DNA of 64,000 nt from Dyella mobilis (GCF_016904945.1 NZ_JADIKF010000036.1:155833-219832), one strand, 5' to 3'; numbered from the stretch's first letter, positions 37,379 through 46,584 are shown. Numbers and translations are program-made. Notes: generated by a model from the letters alone, not told the origin.

Positions 37379-37528
37379 ATGAAAAACCTCAAGCACAGCA
37401 TGCTGCTCGTTCTTTGTGCTCTGATACTTGCCGCATTGAGCGGTTGTGTCGAAGACGCCAGGACGGGATTGATTTGTCCCCCAGGCACGCATCCGGGCCC
37501 TCATGGGCACCAGTGTTTCGCCGATTGA
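37379..37528 (+). CDS. small lipoprotein
   Basis: 49 residues from ATG 37379 with AAGGGATG before it. It begins MKNLKHSMLLVLCALILAALSGCV: positively charged start, hydrophobic stretch and LSGC lipobox, so it is a lipoprotein with about 27 mature residues, containing CPPGTHPGPHGHQCF with three histidines, three glycines and two cysteines that could bind metal. No family is recognised. Confidence 0.7.
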   Translation: MKNLKHSMLLVLCALILAALSGCVEDARTGLICPPGTHPGPHGHQCFAD

Positions 37529-38037
37529 TCCGTTGGATAGGCGCCTGGGGGAAGATTAGCGACGGTTATCGAGGGTAGGGTGGGCGCCTGCTTTCGCCCA
37601 TAGTTGCCATTGCCCGGCGAGAAGAAGCAAGCTGAGGTTATCGATCCACAGATTTAAGGACACACTCGTTTACGAGCTTCTGATCGAGGCATTAAAACTT
37701 GGCAAGCATGAAGGCTGCGGGATTTGCTCCCGTGGCCCATGCGTGCTGATCGCAAATCAAAACGAATGGCGAATGCGTGGCGCATTGGACTTAGCCAGAT
37801 GGGCCCTGATTTCGTTATAACCGTTTATTCGAGGAACCTCGGTCAACGTGGCCGGTCTATCGGGCTGGCATGCAATACATGCGTGGATATTAGCGTTAGT
37901 GTTGTGTGGGCAATCAGCTTGAATGAGGCTGGGTTATCGAAGCTCCCGGACAGGATCGCAATCAAGCACGTGCGCAAGACGCTGCGCGTGGCAAGATTGA
38001 TACGTACAAAAATCAGGCGCCCCGGGCCACGCGATCC
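37529..38037. other. intergenic region without a supported gene
   Basis: About 500 bp. Open frames exist (for example from 37724) but have no ribosome site and no family character. A GCGCCTGC-centred short palindrome lies near 37585. Confidence 0.35.
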
Positions 38038-38940
38038 TTGAATCCGCGAGTGAGGGTGCTGGTGCTGGCCGTAGTGTTGGCTCTACACGCGCTTTTCGCC
38101 CTGATGCTCTGGAACGCGATGCGATCGCCCTCGGAAGATAGAGAGCAGTCGCTAAGCGTGCGTTTGATCCACGTAGCAACACCAGCGAAACAGTCGCCCT
38201 CGCCCACGGCACCCGTCATGGTGTCTCTTGCACCGGCGCCGCCTGTGAAACCCAAGCCGACTGAAAAGCCGCATAGAGAGTTGAACGACTCGTCGGCTAC
38301 AAAGCCCGCGCCAACGTCGGCTCCACCTGGCAACAAACCGGACGCCAGCCAAGTATTTTCCGCCGACGGCTCGATCCGCCTGCCACCCGAACACATCCAG
38401 TACTCGGCCAACACACCTTCCGAGGTAAAGACGAGCAAGCCGAAGGATGACCGCAAGATCATGGAGCATACCGACTTCACGCATTACCAGCCGACGCGCT
38501 TCAACAAATATTTCCCGCCGCCGAACGAAACCCTTGGTGGCGCGGTAGGCCGGCACATTGACGACGCGATCAAGGAAATAGCCAAGAACATGTGCGACCC
38601 GGAAAAGCGCAGCACGGCTACTAATCTTCTGTGTGGTGCGCCACCGATCCCGCCTGATCCGAAGGACACCGACGAGCGCCTCGATCTGCCGCCACCGGCG
38701 TTGGTTGGAGGCGGCTCGCCAACCCAGTCGGTGCCGCTTTCAACCTGTATCGATGAGTACGGCCAAGGCAAGGGCCTGTCGCAAGGCTGTCCGGTCAATA
38801 CGCCTGACATTATTTTCCAGGCTCAAATGCGCGAGTGCATCGATCTCTATCGGGCTGGCAAACGCCTCAAGAGCTGGTGTCCGACTGATACTCCCAAGCG
38901 CGCAGCGGCGGAGGCGCCGGCAAACGCCGATTCGCATTGA
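38038..38940 (+). CDS. membrane-anchored proline-rich hypothetical protein
   Basis: 300 residues if TTG 38038 is the start; GTG 38050 is in frame. One N-terminal membrane helix (VLVLAVVLALHALFALMLW) is followed by a Pro/Lys/Thr-rich periplasmic stretch (PAPPVKPKPTEKPHRE), a helical middle (LGGAVGRHIDDAIKEIAKNMC) and a cysteine-bearing tail (CIDEYGQGKG, CIDLYRAGKRLKSWC). The topology recalls TonB-like anchors, but there is no TonB C-terminal domain. No family recognised. Confidence 0.68.
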   Translation: MNPRVRVLVLAVVLALHALFALMLWNAMRSPSEDREQSLSVRLIHVATPAKQSPSPTAPVMVSLAPAPPVKPKPTEKPHRELNDSSATKPAPTSAPPGNKPDASQVFSADGSIRLPPEHIQYSANTPSEVKTSKPKDDRKIMEHTDFTHYQPTRFNKYFPPPNETLGGAVGRHIDDAIKEIAKNMCDPEKRSTATNLLCGAPPIPPDPKDTDERLDLPPPALVGGGSPTQSVPLSTCIDEYGQGKGLSQGCPVNTPDIIFQAQMRECIDLYRAGKRLKSWCPTDTPKRAAAEAPANADSH

Positions 38941-39378
38941 TAACCCTGAAGCTCACAATGCAAGAGCGGCCCTTCGCTTCCGAGCGGTAGCCAGTATGAG
39001 GGCAGGGCGATCAACCAGTGTTATCACCTACGGCTCTGCAGGTCGATGCCAGGCTGTCTTCGTAAGGCGGTAGGTAGAAGCGCGCCTCCAGATACATGTC
39101 CAGTCCCATGCCATGCACTGATCCACCTTGAAGGAAGAGTACTTGCAGAACCATTTGGATCGTGACAAATTCCTGCAAAGCTGTCATAGAGACTTCATCG
39201 ACGAGATCCGTCACGCGATTCAATGCGCAGTGCACTGAAGCACCCTCGTTGCTTCGAGTCGCTCAGAAGCGGAGGTGGGGTGTCAATTGAACACTGGGAA
39301 AATCCTATAGATCCCTGCTGCCTGCTGCCTGCTGGACTGGGCAAAAGGTCACCTTCCTGAAGAGGCTGCGTATTTATA
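38941..39378. other. intergenic region with a repeat copy
   Basis: It includes the second 45-bp repeat at 39236-39280. A minus-strand frame at 39011-39235 is open and ends at that repeat, but its codon use is not clearly coding. Otherwise nothing. Confidence 0.35.
39236..39280 (+). repeat. 45-bp dispersed repeat, copy 2
   Basis: TGAAGCACCCTC to GGAGGTGGGG. Thirty-seven of 45 positions agree with 4149-4193. Confidence 0.5.
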
Positions 39379-40362
39379 ATGAAAATTGTCTTGGGGACGC
39401 TCTTCGCGCTTTTTTATGCAAGCACAGTCCTTGCAGCATCGCCAAAGTTCGCGATAGATAGCCACTTTCTTCAATCGCCCGCTGATCCAGGCGCCATTGG
39501 TGACAGTCACGGTGACATTGCCGTAGCGCCGAATGGGGACATCTATCTCAGTGTGCAGGGTGGCAGCAGATCTGGCGTACAAGTTTATGCGGCGAATGGT
39601 CGATACATCCGCAATCTACCCAATGCACCAACCGACTTCCACGGCTTCATTATTACAAACGCTGGCGGCCAATCTTTTTACCTTTTGGGTGTGCGCCTGG
39701 AAGGGCAGCAAATTATCAAGCTGGATCTGGACGGCAAGCCGCTCTTGCACATCGACGCTTCGGCGATTCCCGATCAATACAAAACTGAGGCCAAAGGCGG
39801 CCAACTTGTCGTATCCCTGACAGGAGTTGCCGCCGCGCCAAATGGGGATATTTACGCTGTAGATGGCTACGGGCGAGACTTCATCCATCACTTCGATGCA
39901 ACCGGCCGCTACCTCGGAACGTTCGGAGGTGATGGTGCTCCCTGGAACTTCCATCAATGCCACAAGATCGCCATCGATCCGCGATTTCAGCCCGTCCGAC
40001 TCCTCTGCACTGATCGTCTGCACGACCGCATAGTAGCCATGGGCCTCGACGGCCACGTGATAGGCACCGTCGCCACCGGACTTCGCTGGCCCAGTGCGCT
40101 CGCTTTCCATGGCAGCGAAATGGCTGTAGCGGAGTTAGGCGGCCGTGTGACAGTCCTTGGCATCCATGGCGAGGTGCTAGCCGAACTTGGGACCAACGAT
40201 AACGCCGCTCAAGTCAAGACAAATGAAGTCCCGCCAAGTCAGTGGAAAGATGGCGTCTTCTATGCTCCGCATGGGATCGCCTATGATCACCACGGAAACA
40301 TTTTAGTGAGTGAATGGAGTAAGTGGGGGCGAGTGGATTTCCTCCGCAGGGTAGGCGATTGA
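39379..40362 (+). CDS. secreted NHL-type beta-propeller protein
   Basis: 327 residues with a signal peptide (IVLGTLFALFYASTVLAAS). The body has repeated NHL-like blades: HGDIAVAPNGDIYLSVQ, VYAANGRYIRNL, LTGVAAAPNGDIYAVDGYG, FDATGRYLGTFGG, GIAYDHHGNILVSEW. This predicts a six-bladed propeller of the SMP-30/NHL superfamily. It may bind or hydrolyse a small molecule in the periplasm; no catalytic acid cluster can be assigned with confidence. Confidence 0.82.
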   Translation: MKIVLGTLFALFYASTVLAASPKFAIDSHFLQSPADPGAIGDSHGDIAVAPNGDIYLSVQGGSRSGVQVYAANGRYIRNLPNAPTDFHGFIITNAGGQSFYLLGVRLEGQQIIKLDLDGKPLLHIDASAIPDQYKTEAKGGQLVVSLTGVAAAPNGDIYAVDGYGRDFIHHFDATGRYLGTFGGDGAPWNFHQCHKIAIDPRFQPVRLLCTDRLHDRIVAMGLDGHVIGTVATGLRWPSALAFHGSEMAVAELGGRVTVLGIHGEVLAELGTNDNAAQVKTNEVPPSQWKDGVFYAPHGIAYDHHGNILVSEWSKWGRVDFLRRVGD

Positions 40363-40435
40363 TGATCTTTCCCCTGAGTCGTATCTATGGTTCGCAATAA
40401 CGCTCATTCCTTCCCCTCATCCGCACTAGGATCGA

Positions 40436-40463
40436 CGTCATTCCGGCCTTCGCCGGAATGACG
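40436..40463. repeat. REP-like hairpin
   Basis: CGTCATTCCGGC and GCCGGAATGACG arms form a perfect 12-bp stem around a CTTC tetraloop between convergent genes. A partial second copy (TTCCGGCTGGAATGACG) lies at about 40497-40515. This CATTCCGGC...GCCGGAATG type is a common bacterial intergenic repeat. Confidence 0.8.
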
Positions 40464-40481
40464 ATTTGCTCTGAAACAGTA

Positions 40482-41960
40482 TTACTGCGAACTTTTGTTC
40501 CGGCTGGAATGACGCATCGTCTGCGCAGCGAACACCAACTGCTCAACACCAGCGCGAATGGCAGAAATGCTGAGCCCACCAAAACGCAGCAGCAAACCAT
40601 CGCCGCCGGCAGATTCATGCCGATAAGAACTCAATAAATGAAGCGCCAGTCCGCTCGCCTCTGCCGTGCGCTGCACTTCTTGCGCATCCGGATGGCGCAA
40701 CAGTATTTGCAAACCCGCCGTGCCTTTTTCCCAGCTCCACCCATGGTTGGCGAGCGGCATCAAGCCTTCCGCCAGCACGGCGGCTTTCTCGGCATACACA
40801 TTGCGCATGTGTCGCACGTGCGTGGAAAAATGACCTTCATCCATGAACCGGCTCATGGCCAGCTGTATTAATGGCGCACCAAACGCATCGAGTTGGGTGC
40901 GGATGTTGGCGAGCTGCTCCACCATCGCCTCCGGCACCACGGCAAAAGCCAGCCTCAGCGACACGAACATGGACTTGCTGAGCGTGCCGAGATAAAGCAC
41001 GCGTGCATGGCGGTCAAGCGAATGCAGCGGCGTCGCCGGTTGGCGCGCGTGACCGAACTCGCCGTCATAGTCATCTTCCAGTATCCACGTGTCTTGCCTG
41101 TGCGCCCATTCCAGCAACGCAGTCCGTCGCTCCGCGCTCATCACGAAGCCGCTGGGAAACTGGTGTGATGGCGTTACGCAAGCCAGCCGAGCATGCGGCG
41201 CGCGTCGTAGTCCTTCTTCAACCTGCAAGCCCTGTTGGTCGACAGGCACGGGCACGATGGTGGTTCCCGCAAGCTCCAGTGCTGCGCGCGCACCGGGATA
41301 GCAGGGGTCTTCCACCCATGCCGCATCACCCGGATTCGTGAGCAGCAACGCCAACAAGTACGACGCTTGCTGGATGCTGTTGAAGACGACTACCTGATCC
41401 GGCGCGCAGCGCACGCCACGCAGTTGCGCAAGATGGTGCGCGAGCGACCGGCGTAGCGCAGGAACGCCACGCGGATCGGTAAAGTTCATGTCGGCGCGCC
41501 GAAGGTCCCGCACGGCACGCGCCTGGATACGCTGCCATATCTGCCAGGGAAACGCCGTCGTATCGGCCACGCCGGCGTTGAAAGGTTTGAACTGGCGCAT
41601 GATGCGACAAGCGACGTTGCCTGCAAGCTTATGCCCGCGGGTCGATACCGATGACACGCCCTGTATGGTTTCTTCATGCCGGTCTGGATCTGTCGGCTTC
41701 GTTGCGCGCTTGGCAATGAATGTGCCGCGCCCAACAATGCGCTCCAGCAGGCCTTCCTCCACGAGTTGACTATAAACCTCCTCCATCAAGCCACGCGACA
41801 CACCGTAGTCGATCGCGGCTTTGCGACTGGATGGCACGTTCTCGCCAGGAGCAAGTGTTCCTTGCAGTACGGCATCGCGCAAGGCGAGGTAGACATCGGT
41901 GCGCCGGGGACGGCTGCCAGTTACCGGCGGAAGTAATACTCCTCGGGAGCTGCGTGGCAT
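40482..41960 (-). CDS. MocR-type regulator (GntR domain plus aminotransferase domain)
   Basis: 492 residues from ATG 41960 (AGGGGACTT upstream). The N-terminal GntR winged helix (RTDVYLALRDAVLQGTLAPGENVPSSRKAAIDYGVSRGLMEEVYSQLVEEGLL) is followed by a class I aminotransferase fold with the PLP lysine in YLGTLSKSMFVSLRLAF and the DDYDGEF motif. MocR proteins use PLP as cofactor and usually control the gene divergent to them. Here that is the secreted protein at 42065, 104 bp away. Confidence 0.93.
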   Translation of the reverse strand: MPRSSRGVLLPPVTGSRPRRTDVYLALRDAVLQGTLAPGENVPSSRKAAIDYGVSRGLMEEVYSQLVEEGLLERIVGRGTFIAKRATKPTDPDRHEETIQGVSSVSTRGHKLAGNVACRIMRQFKPFNAGVADTTAFPWQIWQRIQARAVRDLRRADMNFTDPRGVPALRRSLAHHLAQLRGVRCAPDQVVVFNSIQQASYLLALLLTNPGDAAWVEDPCYPGARAALELAGTTIVPVPVDQQGLQVEEGLRRAPHARLACVTPSHQFPSGFVMSAERRTALLEWAHRQDTWILEDDYDGEFGHARQPATPLHSLDRHARVLYLGTLSKSMFVSLRLAFAVVPEAMVEQLANIRTQLDAFGAPLIQLAMSRFMDEGHFSTHVRHMRNVYAEKAAVLAEGLMPLANHGWSWEKGTAGLQILLRHPDAQEVQRTAEASGLALHLLSSYRHESAGGDGLLLRFGGLSISAIRAGVEQLVFAAQTMRHSSRNKSSQ

Positions 41961-42064
41961 AAGTCCCCTGATATCGGTCCGATTTAGCCATTCAATACGG
42001 TACTGGAACACTGTTCACGCCACAGTAGCATGGCTTCGACTCCCCAACTCCCACGAGGTGCCGA

Positions 42065-42637
42065 ATGTCTTTCAAAACGTCTGCTGCATGCACGCTGGCT
42101 TTGGCGGTGATGTGCGGTGTGATGGTCGCCGTGCAACCACTGCGGGCAATTGCCGACACGCCTGCAGAACAAGACGCGCAACACGATTTCGACTTCCATC
42201 TGGGTAGCTGGAAAAGCGACATCTCAAAGCTGCAGCATCCACTGACGGGCTCCACCACGTGGATCAGTTGCCAAGGCAAGCTGGTGGCGCGCAAGGTGTG
42301 GGATGGACGCGCGCAAATGGAAGAATTGGAAGCCGATTGCCCAACTGGCCACATGGAAGACTTGCTGCTGTTTCTCTACAACCCGGACACGCATCAGTGG
42401 AGCCTCAATGCGGCCGCCGTCGGTGACGGTGTCATAGGCAAGCCCATGTTCGGGGAATTCAAGAACGGACGCGGCGAATTTTATGACCAGGAGACCTACA
42501 AGGGCCGAACCATCCTGGTTCGACAGGTCTGGGAGGACATCACCCCGACATCACATCATTTTGAACAGTCGTTCTCGGATAATGGCGGCAAGACGTGGGA
42601 GCCCAATTTCAGGGCGACGCTTACCCGGATGCAGTGA
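42065..42637 (+). CDS. secreted hypothetical protein (DUF1579-like)
   Basis: 190 residues with a signal peptide (TLALAVMCGVMVAVQPLRAIA). The core FDFHLGSWKSDISKL, LYNPDTHQWSLNAA and GRGEFYDQETYKGRTILVRQVW resembles secreted proteins of the DUF1579 type, a lipocalin-like barrel of unknown role. It is divergent from the MocR regulator, which probably controls it. Confidence 0.75.
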   Translation: MSFKTSAACTLALAVMCGVMVAVQPLRAIADTPAEQDAQHDFDFHLGSWKSDISKLQHPLTGSTTWISCQGKLVARKVWDGRAQMEELEADCPTGHMEDLLLFLYNPDTHQWSLNAAAVGDGVIGKPMFGEFKNGRGEFYDQETYKGRTILVRQVWEDITPTSHHFEQSFSDNGGKTWEPNFRATLTRMQ

Positions 42638-42654
42638 GGGGGGCGGTCTTGGGC

Positions 42655-42676
42655 GGCCCAGTGATGTCACTGGGCC
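42655..42676. terminator. hairpin after the secreted protein gene
   Basis: GGCCCAGTGA and TCACTGGGCC pair perfectly. No U tract follows, so termination is uncertain. Confidence 0.5.
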
Positions 42677-42788
42677 TTGCAAGATGCGTTTCAAAGGAAC
42701 AAACCGCATCCATTACTGTAGGCGTTAGCAATTTGCTCAACCCGTTTCGCCCAACCCATCGCGGCAGGTCGTGCTGAGGGCCGCAAGG

Positions 42789-42822
42789 AAAAAAAAGACG
42801 GCCAAACCGGCCGCCCCTTTAC
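42789..42822 (-). terminator. terminator-like hairpin, minus strand
   Basis: On the minus strand CGGCC-GGTTT-GGCCG is followed by a run of eight T. It lies past the end of the broken integrase. Confidence 0.55.
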
Positions 42823-42874
42823 CGCCAAAAAGCATCCCGCTACTCAAGGCGGGGGCGCTGCCCCCAAGCACCGT

Positions 42875-43399
42875 CTAACTACCGTGGAGCCCGTGTTTTG
42901 GGGCCTCCCCTCGGTCAGGCCTATGTGCTTTATCACCGGGCAGGGAGGTCGCTTCCCTACGCACCGCAGGTTGCTCGCATGGATTGATCACGTGCTTCAG
43001 CCGGTGCGCGGTCGACAGCACGGCCACCCGATGACGGACCGTTGCCAAGGTCCACGAACCCAGCTTGGCCTTGAGGCCGGCATCGACCAATGCATGGTCG
43101 ACGGCCGGCGGCAATTCCCACGCCAATTCACCCTCGGCTGCGCGCCGCACCACGTGATCCACCACGAACTGCAGCACCGTGGCCTCGGCCACCGTCAGCG
43201 CCAACTCAATGCCGTAGCGCGCTGCGTGTCAGCCGGCCCAGTAGCGCAGGGCGCTGGAATAGCTGCGAGTGGTGTTGGCGGCAGCCGCTTCGGCCAGCAG
43301 TTTGCGCACCGCGTCGGCGGCCTGCTGGGCTTGCTGGATGGGCAGTGCCAGGCTGAAAGCCGGTTGGGCGAGGACGGGAATAGTGGAATTTTCTTTCAT
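42875..43399 (-). pseudogene. tyrosine-recombinase (integrase) fragment
   Basis: The minus strand reads from ATG 43399 through a typical integrase N-terminal region: AEAAAANTTRSYSSALRYWAG, an in-frame TGA at 43231-43229 where a tryptophan codon is expected, then HAARYGIELALTVAEATVLQFVVDH and HRVAVLSTAHRLKHVINPCEQPAVR. After that the sequence no longer matches and the whole catalytic domain (R-H-R-Y) is missing. Both the nonsense codon and the truncation make it non-functional. Such integrase genes are often divergent from KfrA-like genes, as here. Confidence 0.85.
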
Positions 43400-43504
43400 A
43401 TTATGTAGTTTATATTATGAAATAGGGTGCCTAGCCACGATAGTCATCACTTATCGCGAGTACGCCAAAGTAAGGGTAGGGCACCGATCGAGGAGACGCT
43501 GGAA

Positions 43505-44383
43505 ATGCGCAAAGGCATCACCCAAGAGCAGGTTAGCGCCGCCGCGGATGCACTCGTTGCTGCCGGTGATAAACCGACGGTCGAGAAGATTCGCCAGGCC
43601 TTGGGCACCGGCTCGCCCAATACTGTGACGCGCATGCTGGATGCTTGGCGTGGCACGTTGGCGCAGCGTCTGCAGGAAGTGATCAAGCTGCCGGAGGTGC
43701 CGCCGGAAGCAGGGCAGGCGTTTGCCGAGGTGTGGCGCCTGGCCATCGCACATGCTGACGTCCTCGCCCAGGCAGCTCTTACCGAAGAGCGGAATACCCT
43801 CTTTGCTTCGCAATCCGACCTGGCCCAGGAACGCAAGGTGTGGGAGATTGCGCTGGCCGAGGCACAAGCCAACGTGACCGAGCATGCCGCTCAGCGGGTA
43901 CAGGCCGAGACGCAACTCCGCGAACGCCAAGTGCTGGTGGATCAAATGGAAGCGCAACGAGTCGACCTGGTGCAACAACGGGATCGTTTACAGGCGCAGA
44001 TCGACCAGCAACAGCTGGAACTCCATACCTTACGAAGCGAGCGGGCGACCGCGCTTGACCAGGTGCGTAGCCTGGAAGATCGAGCACATCAGCAGATCGA
44101 TCACACCCGTCAGGAGGTCAAGGGGCTGCAACAACTACTGGAGCGATCGCAGCGCGAGCACATCAAGGCTGTGGCGCAACTCAACACTCAGCAGGATTCG
44201 TTACGGGCGGCCTTACGTACAGCCGAGCAGGCGGCCGCACATCAGGCTGGCCGGGTGGCGGCATTGGAAGTCACACTCAGTCAATGGCGTAGCCAGGTAT
44301 CACCGTCTAAACGGCAATCGCTCAAAGCGACGCCAGTGGACAAAAGCAAGCCGCGAAATCGAGCAAAAAAGACCCCACCATAG
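43505..44383 (+). CDS. KfrA-like DNA-binding coiled-coil protein
   Basis: 292 residues from ATG 43505 (MRKGITQEQVSAAADALVAAGDKPTVEKIRQALGTGSPNTVTRMLDAWR). That N-terminal helix-turn-helix matches the plasmid regulator KfrA, and residues about 110-260 form a long Gln/Glu/Ala coiled coil (RVQAETQLRERQVLVDQM, LQQLLERSQREHIKAVAQL), followed by a basic tail. KfrA proteins bind DNA and help plasmid regulation and partition. Here the gene lies beside a dead integrase, in what looks like the remains of a mobile unit. Confidence 0.88.
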   Translation: MRKGITQEQVSAAADALVAAGDKPTVEKIRQALGTGSPNTVTRMLDAWRGTLAQRLQEVIKLPEVPPEAGQAFAEVWRLAIAHADVLAQAALTEERNTLFASQSDLAQERKVWEIALAEAQANVTEHAAQRVQAETQLRERQVLVDQMEAQRVDLVQQRDRLQAQIDQQQLELHTLRSERATALDQVRSLEDRAHQQIDHTRQEVKGLQQLLERSQREHIKAVAQLNTQQDSLRAALRTAEQAAAHQAGRVAALEVTLSQWRSQVSPSKRQSLKATPVDKSKPRNRAKKTPP

Positions 44384-44440
44384 TTACGTGGACCCAGCTG
44401 GGCCGGCATTTCCATTTTGCGTCAAGGGGAAGAAAGGAAA

Positions 44441-44812
44441 ATGGATAAGAGGCAAAGCATCCTGGAGGTAGCCACCCTTTGGGGCATGAGTGGACTATTC
44501 GCGTTACCGTTCGTTTACTGCTTACGTGGCGCACTTCGCGGTGAAATAGAAATAGGTCGCCTATCACGTAGCCCCGACCTTGAGGGCTATCTTCACGGGC
44601 CGAGAGCCTGGCTGCTCACCGCGTGTGCGTTCGCTTTTTCAGCGTCCTTGTTATTGATAACGATAGTGGGCACTTGGAGACTCCTATCGCTACTCTTGAA
44701 CAAAAACATCGAACCCACTAAGACGCAGAGCGGGTTGATCGCTTGTTCATTGGGGATCATCGCCTTGTCCAGCCTTATTGCAGTAACGGACATGTATCTC
44801 ATCGGGAGCTAG
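44441..44812 (+). CDS. small membrane protein
   Basis: 123 residues from ATG 44441, with GAAAGGAAA upstream. Three hydrophobic segments: LWGMSGLFALPFVYCL, WLLTACAFAFSASLLLITIVG and SGLIACSLGIIALSSLIAVT. No family recognised. Confidence 0.68.
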   Translation: MDKRQSILEVATLWGMSGLFALPFVYCLRGALRGEIEIGRLSRSPDLEGYLHGPRAWLLTACAFAFSASLLLITIVGTWRLLSLLLNKNIEPTKTQSGLIACSLGIIALSSLIAVTDMYLIGS

Positions 44813-44917
44813 CGACCTTATCGAAGTCGCCCTCGACGATGTGGGTATGGTTGTTCCCTGTGGCCTGCAAATTCCCGACAAGCCGATATCCAGGGGATGT
44901 GCGTATCCTTGGGCACA

Positions 44918-44966
44918 TTGACTACACGTGTAGTTACGAGTTAGCGTGACTACACGTGTAGTCACG
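44918..44966. promoter_or_regulatory. two identical palindromes, probable operator and promoter
   Basis: ACTACACGTGTAGT occurs as a perfect palindrome at 44921-44934 and again at 44949-44962; around the second copy the symmetry extends to 22 bp (44945-44966). A TTGACT hexamer (44918-44923) overlaps the first copy and may be a -35 box. The arrangement, centred 28 bp apart just upstream of the hydrolase start, is what a TetR-like dimer would bind. No regulator gene lies beside it. Confidence 0.75.
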
Positions 44967-44975
44967 GAGCGTGAG

Positions 44976-46118
44976 ATGTCGACAATATGCAGGGCGTGGG
45001 CGGCTGTCATCCTTGGCATGGTCTCCATGCATGCGGCTTCAGGGGCCACAGCTTGTTCGGCTACCGGCTCGACTTTCCAGGCGGAAAGCATCAGCTACCA
45101 CCGTCAATTTGTTCCATTGGCAGATGGAGTCCGGCTGGAAGTGCTCGATTGGGGCGGAACCGGGCGGCCACTGGTGCTCTTGCCGGGACTTGGCAATACG
45201 GCGCACGTATTCGATTCGATTGCTCCGGAACTTGCGCACCATTTTCACGTTTATGGCATCACTGGCCGCGGTTTCGGAGCATCGTCCGTGCCCAAGAGCG
45301 GCTATGGCGCGAACCGGTTGGCTGATGACGTCATGGCCGTCGTCAAAGCACTCGACATTCATCGCCCCATCCTCGCCGGTCATTCCATCGCCGGTGAGGA
45401 ATTAAGCGCGATAGGGACCCATTATCAAGACAAAATTGCCGGATTGATCTACCTCGATGCCGCGCACGAATACGCGATCTACGATCAGGAACGCGGAGCC
45501 TATCTTCCTGACTTGAGTCATCTGGCCACGCAGATATCGCGCATGCATGATGACCCGACAGACAAGTCGCAGATGACTCAGCTGTTGAACGAAGTCTCCG
45601 CGCTGCAGCGAAGTCTTGGAAGCGAGCTTGCGGCGATAGCCACGGATGACGCAAGTACAGCCGGGGCTGCGCCTTCTGAACCTACGCCCAAAGATCTGGC
45701 CAGTTTCCCCGCGTTTCGTTGTTTCGTCTCTGCGCAACTCGGAGGAGCGATTCCGGAAGATGAGATACGTCAGACGTTTGCGACAAGCGCCTCCGGTGGC
45801 GTCGGAGAACAGAAAGCACCGGCGTTCGTTTACAACGGCATCCTTGAAGGCGAGGAGCGCTTCCACGCACCCTACGTGCCCATACTCTCCATCGTCCCCG
45901 TCCCACGTGCGTCAGATATTCCGGTCGGCAGTGATGCGGCGAAGCGCCAGGCAGCGGATGCGATGCACACTCGAATGCAGGAGCAAGAGATCGCTACGCT
46001 TCAGCGTCAACAACCATCAGCAAAGATCGTGCGGATACCGCACGGCCATCACTTTGTGTTCCTGTCCAATCCGAGGGATGGCAGGGAAACGTCCAAAATC
46101 CGGCAGTTTGCCCCGTAA
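44976..46118 (+). CDS. secreted alpha/beta hydrolase
   Basis: 380 residues from ATG 44976, preferred over GTG 44946 because the latter lies inside the palindrome and GGAG precedes 44976. It has a signal peptide (WAAVILGMVSMHAASGATA). The alpha/beta hydrolase fold carries LVLLPGLGNTAHVFD, the nucleophile GHSIAG, an acid probably in LIYLDAAHEY or the following region, and a C-terminal histidine in RIPHGHHFVF. Function: serine hydrolase in the periplasm, substrate unknown. Its promoter contains the twin palindromes, so it is probably induced by a small molecule. Confidence 0.82.
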   Translation: MSTICRAWAAVILGMVSMHAASGATACSATGSTFQAESISYHRQFVPLADGVRLEVLDWGGTGRPLVLLPGLGNTAHVFDSIAPELAHHFHVYGITGRGFGASSVPKSGYGANRLADDVMAVVKALDIHRPILAGHSIAGEELSAIGTHYQDKIAGLIYLDAAHEYAIYDQERGAYLPDLSHLATQISRMHDDPTDKSQMTQLLNEVSALQRSLGSELAAIATDDASTAGAAPSEPTPKDLASFPAFRCFVSAQLGGAIPEDEIRQTFATSASGGVGEQKAPAFVYNGILEGEERFHAPYVPILSIVPVPRASDIPVGSDAAKRQAADAMHTRMQEQEIATLQRQQPSAKIVRIPHGHHFVFLSNPRDGRETSKIRQFAP

Positions 46119-46289
46119 CTATTTAATACTAAAGGTTAATTTTACGGGATTGGCGAAGGCTTTGATGGTTCCAGTCTATGTCGTTACTGACTATTCGCAG
46201 ATGCCATTTTTACGCCCCCTACCGCATGCGACTTCATAGTTCCCATAGCGGCTCGGTCCTTGATCAGTTGGACTGGGGGCGCGCACCCA

Positions 46290-46547
46290 GGGAAGCATCG
46301 CGCGCAAGCGTGCGATCGGCGCCTGCATCAGGAGTTGGACATTGCTGGTCCGGTAGTAGAAGTTCGGTGCCCAGGTCGCGCCGACACGGGAAGCGACCTG
46401 CTGCTTGGGGATCCGCCGAAAGAAATCGATGTTGCCAGCGGCCGGGTCACGCTCGACCTCGTCCAGGTTCGGATTCATCCGGAACCGGTCGTAGTAACCC
46501 CCTTCAAGTACGGGGACCGAGTGGGAACCAAAGTGGATCTGGGTGAA
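46290..46547 (-). pseudogene. acetoacetate-decarboxylase-family fragment
   Basis: The minus strand encodes GGYYDRFRMNPNLDEVERDP, RIPKQQVASRVGATWAPNFYY and NVQLLMQAPIARLRAMLP, the first third of a protein of the acetoacetate decarboxylase fold. After LP the sequence no longer matches and ends by 46191. The missing C-terminal part includes the catalytic lysine region. It lies head to head with the OYE fragment. Confidence 0.6.
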
Positions 46548-46584
46548 CCGCAAAGCGCCGGCCATGCAAGGGCAAGCGCGTGAT

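Noticed and set aside
39011..39235. 74-residue minus-strand gene
   Set aside because: Open frame with no clear codon bias or ribosome site, ending in the 45-bp repeat.
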